A stretch of 64,000 nt of DNA from Endomychus coccineus (taxonomy: Eukaryota; Arthropoda; Insecta; Coleoptera; Endomychidae), in the NCBI GenBank assembly GCA_958510875.1, contig OY294068.1, positions 154,726,388 through 154,790,387 of the forward strand. The letters are read 5' to 3'. The position numbers were made by a program, and so were the translations under genes. The notes beneath the pieces are model-generated. The model was not told the DNA's origin. It saw only the letters and a program-made list of their open reading frames with translations, and ran no database searches. Shown here one piece after another: positions 34,640-64,000 of this stretch (position 1 is the stretch's first letter; the number at the start of each line of letters is the position of its first letter).

Positions 34640-35290
34640 TTACGGACATTCTTGTACTATCAAGTTCAAATTTGTATTCGTTCTAATTCTTAAATCGGGT
34701 ATGTTTAAATTTGATTTAAAACTGTGAATATATGTCGTCAGCATAGGTTAAAGAAATAGTATGTGTGAGCATATAAAAAAACACGGCACAGAATTTAGGA
34801 ATTACCGGATCAACTTACACGCGGTCTGCTGGAATTGGTGGAGGTGACTCGACCACCAGGTAGAAACGTATAAAGGACCTCCAGCAAGCAGCGAGGTCTA
34901 TGTATAGACCTCTTTCCCAGCAAGCAGTTAAGTTCAGTTCCTCAAGTCACTCTTACGGAGCAAGCGAGCTGAACCACTTGGAAGACAACTGAGAAAGCGT
35001 TTCGAAACTTGTTAAGATTATATTCAAGACCTTAAGTTGCAGAAAATTCCGCAATAACCAAGTTATTATATTTCCGTTTAAAAGAAACAAACAGTGTACT
35101 ATTTTCTCCTAAAGCATCCTGAATAGTACTAATATTTGACTATAACCGCTTAAAACATAAACATAAAGCACATCGATTCATGTTCATGTAAAGGTCAACT
35201 TACATTGCCAAAGACACAAAAACCATTTGTATTCCACACTCCCGATTTTGTGCCAATAATTGTAAACGGAAAACAAAACAACTGGCACAG
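34640..35290 (+). other. Possible LTR-type promoter region
   Basis: GTATAAAGG at about 34869 lies in a locally GC-richer block with repeated AGCAAGCAG phrases and a TCAGTT further down, which resembles an LTR leader. No terminal repeats or primer site could be confirmed. Confidence 0.2.
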
Positions 35291-35460
35291 AGTGATACAC
35301 TAATAGACAAATACCACGCGGTCTCATCCATCCTCGTCTTTCTCACTCCCACTCGCATTGAAAAGCTGTTGTGAGAGTATGTCTACAGATAAGCCTCGGC
35401 ACCTTCAATTTGAAGATTGGCCAAACAAGTGCATCAAAACAATGTTGCCTGGATATTGAT

Positions 35461-35498
35461 TCTCTCTCTCTTTCTCTCTCTTTCTCCTCTCAACGTGA
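35461..35498. repeat. TC-rich microsatellite
   Basis: A run of TCTC and TTTCTC units about 38 bases long in otherwise complex sequence. Confidence 0.8.
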
Positions 35499-35824
35499 AC
35501 GTGCGTTTGCGACGGTAGAAGATGACTAATTTGCCTTGTTATTCAGGTGACTAGTGTCACTATTGGAGCGTTCCTATATAAAAATGGTCGTAAAATGTGA
35601 AAATATATAATAATATAAGCTTTACTACGAAACAAATTTGAAGTTGCAGCAAATTTCACTATGGATCCACAACGGTCCTTACTAATATTCCTGCCATCGG
35701 AAGCCATATGCCTCAAATTGACTTTCGTCAGCGCATAATAAGGCGCATTCTGCTTGATCTCGGTACCAAAATGTCTATGCGGCCAGACGGAAGTGTCGTT
35801 CTCATGGAATGTGCGCCTGAATTA

Positions 35825-36900
35825 ACACCAGTTGGCTTTCCTCAGCAGATCAACAGAAGACCTGCTTGACTACATAAAACATGTACGGCAGAAATCTATT
35901 GAAAAACACGGGGAATGTCTAGCTGTGGCATTGGATATCTTCAATGCATTTGACCGAGCCTGGCACCAAACCCTTCTTGGGAAACTTCCGTCACATGGTT
36001 TGCCGCCTCAACTTTGTCGCTTACTATCTCTTAGATAGATCACTCCATATCGTGGTTGATGGAGTTTCATCCGATACAATATCTATCAACGCTGGTGTTC
36101 CACAGACATACGCCTTGGCACCACTTTTGTCTCTGGCCCATATCAACAATCTGCTGTGATCACCTGTCCAGCTTTTGCAGATAATGGTACACTTCATACC
36201 GCTTTCTCATCTAGAGCCCCTATACCATCCACTGAAGCCAGAGGAGCGAGACAGAGACAGGTTGACACAATTGATGGAGATCTGGTAATGGTATTGAAAT
36301 GGGGATCTGATAATCTAGTAGAGTTTAATGCAACCAAAAGTCAAGCTTGCATCTTCTACAGGAAGGTGGATCCCACAATCTCTAATAAAATGATGAAACC
36401 GTTTCACAAATACTTGGTTTTCTATTGGGTGCAAGGAGCTACTTTACATTCCAGCAGCTCCTCATAATTTACAAAGCACAGATTTGACCTGTCCTGGAGT
36501 ACTGTTCACATGTTTGGAGTTCGGCTCTCAAACATACGCTGAAGCTCTTGGATTCTATCCAAAAGGGAGCTATTCGTTTGATTGATGATGTTACACTTAT
36601 GAGGCCACTCTCTAGAACATCGTAGAAATGTGGGAGATCTCTCCCTTTTTTATAGGTATTTACATGGTCGGTGTTCATCTGGGATTCTAGATAGGCGGAC
36701 TAGATGAGCTCCAACTAGTCACCCCTTCATTGTCAAGCTCGACACCTGCCGAACTTCTTCCTACCAGACTTCATTTTTCTATCGAAGGTAGAAGTTGTGC
36801 AGCTCTTTGCCTAGAAAAATTCGAATGCCTACTTCCTCTCCCAACATTCCATGCCTGGCTCACACGATCTTCTTCGAGCATTATAGGTTTTCCTCTCGTG
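35825..36900 (+). mobile_element. LINE-C copy 2 (CR1/Daphne-like RT)
   Basis: The plus strand encodes LAFLSRSTEDLLDYIKHV, CLAVALDIFNAFDRAWHQ (first catalytic Asp block), SINAGVPQTYALAPL and, after a frameshift, FADNGTL in place of the usual xADDGT. EARGARQRQVDTIDGDL and the 3' region follow to about 36900. The second catalytic Asp of the xADD box reads Asn, so this copy is catalytically dead even apart from its frameshifts. It shares nucleotide and protein sequence with LINE-C copy 1. Confidence 0.8.
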
Positions 36901-37620
36901 TAGTGAAATATAGAAAAAAAAATTATGGTTGAATCTTACCTTAGTCGATGCTTCACGGAGGCACAATTTTCTGCTGGTATATAGCATAGTACATTTTTCT
37001 ACCCATTAAGTCTTTGCCACTTCCGTCAAAGCACTTGCTTTCATCAGCATCGCTGTACACAAAGGAGTTTATGCCCCTATTCAATAAAGAGATATACACA
37101 TTCTTAATAATTTGCTTGGCATCGGACAAGTACTAATTTTTTTTAGATTAGGATTTTCGGATGCACTATGCTCATTGTCTACCCAAGGGTACCACATTTG
37201 GAAAAACAGGAAGATCGATCGAACTCATATAACAACGGCACTGTAACGTAACAGTTAAATAATAACTTTTCAACATTATAAATATAAAGTTCATTTAATT
37301 TTTCTACCTCTTATTAAATTAGACGCGGCCGTGCAATACCACCGGGTTTTATTAAACTTGGTGCCGATAAGGGTTTATGTAGCTATTAGGTTAGCCTAGA
37401 TCTTGGAACGAACTCCACCCACTGCCACTTCTTTCCCTCAAAAAAGGTGCTCCCCCCGGCTTTATACCCAGATTTTATGGTAGCAGATTTTTCTTTTTGG
37501 GTGTATTTGAAGAAAAGGGGTTGACATTAATTCACCATAAACATAGTATCCGAAAGTTAGTTTGTTATATGATGTTGCTGATCGTTCTAGGAAAATATAT
37601 TCAATAATGGAACAATGGAA
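36901..37620. other. Spacer downstream of the carboxylesterase gene
   Basis: No coding frame supported. It is convergent to LINE-C copy 2 on one side and to the esterase 3' end on the other. Confidence 0.35.
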
Positions 37621-37621
37621 A

Positions 37622-37627
37622 TTTATT
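37622..37627 (-). promoter_or_regulatory. Polyadenylation signal of the carboxylesterase gene
   Basis: TTTATT on the plus strand, AATAAA on the minus strand, about 60 bases downstream of the TGA at 37689-37687. Position and orientation fit a short 3' UTR. Confidence 0.55.
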
Positions 37628-37686
37628 AACGTTTCTTAAGTAACATGGTCTGAAGATAATTGTGATATAAGTAAATATGTAACGAC

Positions 37687-59617
<21,931 letters not shown>

Positions 59618-59942
59618 CGTAGCTCTGATCTGGTCACTGCGATATGTAAGTGTATCTCTAATCTGTGTTTTCATATATATATATATGAGTATTACCGCGA
59701 CTACACACAGGTATGCGAAGTGTTTTGATTGTATTAGCGCTATGACCTTGGACCATCATGGCATGCATTATTCACAACTTTATCTAAAAGCTGATAATAA
59801 TATAATTTCGATCGTTATTGGATTTACTGAACACCCTAGAATAATTATTGAGGAAATCCAACATAAAGGATTATTTACTCCAATTTTCTTTCTCTACCCA
59901 GTATGAGTGACGTGTGGGTAGGTATATGATATGATGTATGTA

Positions 59943-62722
59943 TACGAGGGCAAGGTGACAAATCCCTGGAAAATGATTCATTTGATCAAAATTTTTTTTA
60001 TTTCTCAACATAATCTCTTTGTAGCCCGATACACATAGTCCAACTTTTAATCAACCAATCTCTTTCCGCCGAGCCATTTCTTCAGGTTTGGAAATAGATA
60101 AAAATCGCAGGGGCCCAAATCTGGAGAATATGATGGATGACGATCCAATTCGTAGCGAGATTCATGCCATTCCGACTGCGAACCTGTGCGCCGGTGCGTT
60201 GTCCATGTGGAAGTTCACTTTTTTCTTTTAGTCCAAGCAATAGACGACGGCCTAATGTTAAATTTGCAGAAATTAGTACCTGGAAAAAAATATGAACGTA
60301 TAGAAAATTAAACTTAAAGGTGAGCTTCTGTTTCATGCAACTCGATCCGAAATGGCGAACATAACCTAAAAAATTGGCAAAGTTGCAAAAAGCGGTTTTT
60401 CTTAAATAAGTGAAATATTGAAAAAACCGTTAAAAATCGGGGTATCGAGAAAACTATTACGTTTCCATACTTGCTATTCACCGTACGTATAGTCCATGGC
60501 AAGTTTAAAAAGTAATTTTTTTTTAATTCAAAATATTGTTAATTTTTCGAGATATATCGATTTTTTTTTAAAGCGCTCTCGTAAATTGGCTAGATCTTCT
60601 CAGCTGATGATCCTAGAGTAACGATTCTGGGCCTATTCTCTTCTTGGAGAGTTGTACTATAATGCTATCAAAGAAATATAGCGATTTTTCAAATTTAAGG
60701 GTGAAAAAATGACTTTGAAAAATTGCATCTTTTTTGAACATGTTTTATTCAGATAAGTTTCACAATTTTTATGTTAGGGAAATGTCTTTGACGGAAATCG
60801 ATTTCTGACATTTTTTCACGAATTACCAAAAACATTTTTCCTCTACAACCTTCTGGACCAGAGATAATTTTTTATTTCAAAAAAAATCTGTAAGACACAA
60901 TCAACATTTTACAGGAGTGTGGTGCTTCATGGATGCAAATGTTGAATACCTACATTTTCAATAAAAAAATACTAGGATACGTTTTATTGATTCATAGTAT
61001 TAGAAATTGAGTAACAAAGTGAAGCGTACGCAGCTGCCGGAGGGTGCGGCGGAGTGGGGGAAACTGATTTCGTGCGTTGAAAGTGGCTTGTGCTTGCAAA
61101 ATCTTCAATATCTCGGCTTTTGGATCACGTACAAAAATCAAGATAAACAAGAATATCGTATATATTTTCGCCTTAGAAGCAAAATAGAATTTTTTTTTAC
61201 ATTTCCAATTTGTTTTACCTTTACGTCATTTAAATTATTAATCATCATCAAAACAGTATTTTCCTTGTAAAACCTCAAATGTTTTGCTTAGTGAATCATA
61301 CTGACTTTATGCTTGCGGGGATCTCTTTAACAATTATTCAATTATTTTAGTAAATAATTTTTTATGATACAAAATTAAATGAATCCAACATATCAAGATA
61401 AGTTCGAAATTTCATTTATTTACAAAATTATTATAAAATATTTATAAAATCCTTACAATCAAAGTAGCAGTCTTATATTAGTTTTCACAAGTGTCGCACA
61501 ACAAGCATAACGTCAGTATGATTCACTAAGCAAAAAACGATATTCCCCAGATTGTGTACAAGAGGATTTTTGTACGTGATCCAAAAGCCGAGATATTGAA
61601 GATTTTGCAAGCAGCCGCGTACACTTTCTTACTTAATTTCTAATACTATAAATCAATAAAACATATCCTAGTATTTTTTTATTGAAAATTTAGGTATTTA
61701 ACATCAACATCCATAACGTACACTTCTGTAAAATGTTAATAGCGCGTTACAGTTTTTTTGAAATAAGAAAATTATCTCTGGTTCAGATGGCAGTAGATAG
61801 AACATTTTTGTTGGTAATTCGTGGAAAAATGTCAGTAATCGAATATTGTCAAAGACATTTCCCTAAAATGAAAATTGTGAAACTTATCTGAAAAAAACAT
61901 GTTCAAAAAAAGTGCAATTTTTTCAAAGTCATTTTTTTATCCTTAAAATTCAAAAAATCACTATATTTCTTTGATAACATTATATCACAACTATTGAAGA
62001 AGAAAATAAGCTCAGAATCGTTATTCTAGAACGATCCGCTGAGAAGATCTAGTCAATTTATGAGAACGCCTTTTTTTTCGAAAAATCGATATATTTCAAA
62101 AAATTATTAATATCTTAAATTTAAAAAAATGCACTCATTAAGCTTGCCATACAGCAAATAACAGTTATGGAAACGTGATAGTTAACGACTTCCCGACACC
62201 CTGATATTGAACGATTTTTTCAATATAACTCGAAAAGTATGAAAGATATCGATAATTATTATGGAAGCAAATCGATAGACATATTTGATACCTACAACTT
62301 TTTGATTTACGTTTGTTCGATCCGAACTATAGTTTTTTACTTATTTAAGAAAAAGCGCTTTTTGCAACTTTGCCAATTTTTTAGGTTATGTTCGTCATTT
62401 CGGATCGAGTTGCATGAAACAGAAACTCACCTTCAAATTTAATTTCCTATACGCTCATATTTTTTTTTCCGGTATTAATTTCTGCACGCACTTCTGTCTA
62501 TTGCTTGGACTGTTTGCCAAATGCGGCCGGTTTCGTCGGTGTCGACTCGATCTAACAGTTCTGCATAATATACATCGGTAATCGTTTTGCCCTTTCCAAG
62601 GTAATCGATATGGACGATACCATGTGCATCTCCAAAACTGTCGCCATGACTTTGTTGACCTATAAGTCCACTGTTCTTAAGTCGCTGGTGTGTTTTGATA
62701 GATCCATGTTTCTTCCATGGTT
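59943..62722 (-). mobile_element. mariner transposon, copy 2, split by a foldback and truncated
   Basis: TACGAGGGCAAGGTGACAAA (59943) is the same terminal sequence as copy 1. Transposase sequence follows to 60230 with a deletion of about 100 bp relative to copy 1. It resumes at 62511 with GTTTGCCAAATGCGGCCGG and continues to about 62722, where similarity stops. No complete frame remains. Confidence 0.82.
60231..62510. repeat. Foldback element FB-5 (GTCCAA variant of the GTCCAG family), 2.28 kb
   Basis: GTCCAAGCAATAGACG at the left faces GTCTATTGCTTGGAC at the right. TA precedes it and TG (mutated TA) follows. The arms are reverse complements over most of the length, for example ATGCAACTCGATCCGAAAT near 60336 and its inverse near 62398. 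The open frames at 61007-61270, 62239-62442 and 60082-60502 are arm shadows. It interrupts mariner copy 2 at a site that is empty in copy 1 near 48230. Confidence 0.9.
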
Positions 62723-63368
62723 ACATGACAATTTTTCTATTTTTTGCGTTTTGAGACAAAACTATGGGTTATACGGAAAAATGTTTGAGCAAAAGTTGTT
62801 GGAAAAATTAATAGGCGAGTTTTGGCTCCGGTCCCGAGTCGATTCGAGGTTGTGGGCCCAAGATAGGGCCCATTTAGTGTGTTTTTTAGCACATTGAAAA
62901 ACTGAGATTGATAACATGCCTGAAGCTCGTAAAATACGGATTTTTCAAAATGGCCGATTTTGGCGCCAAAAAATGAAGTAGGTCAAAACACCAGAAATCG
63001 AAAGAAGAGAAATGAAATCTTTTCACAGAAACAGAAAGCTTTGAGATATACTCAATTTTTCAATGGACTTAAAACACACTAAATACGGTCTCGAATTGAC
63101 TTGGAACCGAAGCCAAAAATGGCGTATTAATTTTCCAAGAACTTTCGCTTAAACATTTTTTCATCATAGTATTGTCTCAAAACGCAAAAATCGAAAAATT
63201 GCCATTTTTGGGTTCAAAAAGTGGCCATAGTTTTTCGAACGCAGGGTTAATTCAAATTTAAATTACACCATCGTGTTCAGCGTGTCAAATTACATAAGAA
63301 TAGATAAAAATTAGACCTCGCGGAAATTCGGACAAAAATCGTCGATTTTCCTCCTTAAACGCCTGGAC
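62722..63368. repeat. Foldback element FB-6 (GTCCAG family), left end lost
   Basis: The right end reads GCCTGGAC followed by TA (63369-63370). Inner segments are inverted copies of each other, such as TTTTGCGTTTTGAGACAA near 62743 and its inverse near 63175. The left terminus is absent because the element abuts mariner copy 2. A TGTTCAGCG remnant of the family motif is near 63275. Confidence 0.65.
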
Positions 63369-63370
63369 TA

Positions 63371-64000
63371 TTAGAGTATTACTATGATTGGCAATTACTC
63401 GTTCAATGGCAGCATCCCGGTTCTTACATATTTCAATAGAACTGATTAAAAATTGGTTTGGGTATAAACAAGTTTTAAGGTTCCTTTGCCTAATTGGCTA
63501 CAATTTCGTGTAAGTACATTAAGAGATATGAAATTAAATTTTCTAAATTATGAACATAACTTAGATAATTTAACATAGGATTTTAAAGATGAAAAAACGT
63601 AAAACATTGAGCCATAGGCCGGATTCGCACCCACATTTCTGGATGTCTAGTCCAGGTTGTTTTCCAATTACATCAATTTGGTCCCGTCAAAGTCTCATAT
63701 TTTTGTAAACATAAACCTCTGGAAGGATAGTAGATCATAGATGAACACAATGCTATCCGATGCTCTGCTATAGATCAACTATTCAGGCACATTCATCTAA
63801 AGTTCAATCGTTTAAATAAATGTTGAGAACTAACTATTGCTGTTATAGCTTGTTGATCAGTTTCAGTATCACCATTGGCACCGCGTAATACACCATATTA
63901 ATTCTTCTCACTTTACGAATTAAACTAAAACTTCAAATTATTTGCGTTTGTCGAAGATAAGTATGTATATAATTATGGGAAGGTTTCTCATAAAATTATC
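63371..64000. other. Right-hand window edge, nothing firm
   Basis: On the minus strand GGTGCGAATCC near 63632-63622, with a CTGGA/TCCAG stem around a seven-base loop upstream, resembles a worn tRNA-derived SINE head. No acceptor stem closes, so it is not called a tRNA. Confidence 0.25.

Noticed and set aside
33900..34640. Possible worn LTR-element coding fragment with heptads
   Set aside because: Many stops, no diagnostic motif and no confirmed LTRs, so no assignment was made.
61007..62442. Open frames at 61007-61270 and 62239-62442
   Set aside because: They lie in the arms of foldback FB-5 and have inverted counterparts (for example 60314-60502), so they are palindrome shadows.
63608..63690. 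tRNA-like B-box and anticodon-like stem-loop on the minus strand
   Set aside because: No acceptor stem or proper T-arm can be closed; at best a worn tRNA-derived SINE.

Overview
This is eukaryotic, AT-rich, repeat-laden DNA, almost certainly from an insect (possibly a beetle or a related lineage; the species cannot be read from the sequence). The evidence is a spliced carboxylesterase gene with GT-AG introns, a very large intron-poor gene, and dense relics of insect-type transposons: jockey/CR1-like and R1/I-like LINEs, mariner, pogo, Tc1/IS630-type, BEL/Pao and gypsy-type LTR fragments. I see no rRNA, convincing tRNA, CRISPR or bacterial-style operon.

Layout. 1-5050: two LINE relics head to head (minus 1-3311, plus 3505-5050). 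5640-6790: an imperfect foldback. 7343-25112 (+): one inferred gene of about 3,300 codons. Exon 1 (7343-8317) and a huge exon (16185-25112) are separated by a 7.9-kb intron with phase-0 junctions. That intron holds a pogo transposon with a foldback inside it, an LTR remnant and LINE fragments. 25471-27313: a foldback interrupted by a truncated LINE with a 13-bp target duplication. 27640-37600: a graveyard of Tc1-like, Pao, LTR and LINE remnants.

37687-59617 (-): a carboxylesterase whose nine exons I could place with consistent phases. They join into an uninterrupted frame of about 575 residues with an intact Ser/Glu/His triad and an HGG oxyanion motif. Its introns are packed with mariner, LINE, DDE-transposase and foldback insertions. 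59943-64000: a second mariner copy split by a 2.28-kb foldback, then a truncated foldback.

The most interesting signals are (1) the uncharacterised 3,300-residue disordered protein, with degenerate repeats at the start of its giant exon and at its C-terminus, and (2) a recurrent foldback family with GTCCAG-type ends, TA target duplications and, in several members, an internal TTCAGCGACC motif. The mariner pair supplies an empty/filled site comparison for one insertion of that family. A second TA-flanked family with CAGGATGTT ends and a third family carrying an ACGTTTCGGT motif are also present. All splice models are by eye and lack transcript support.
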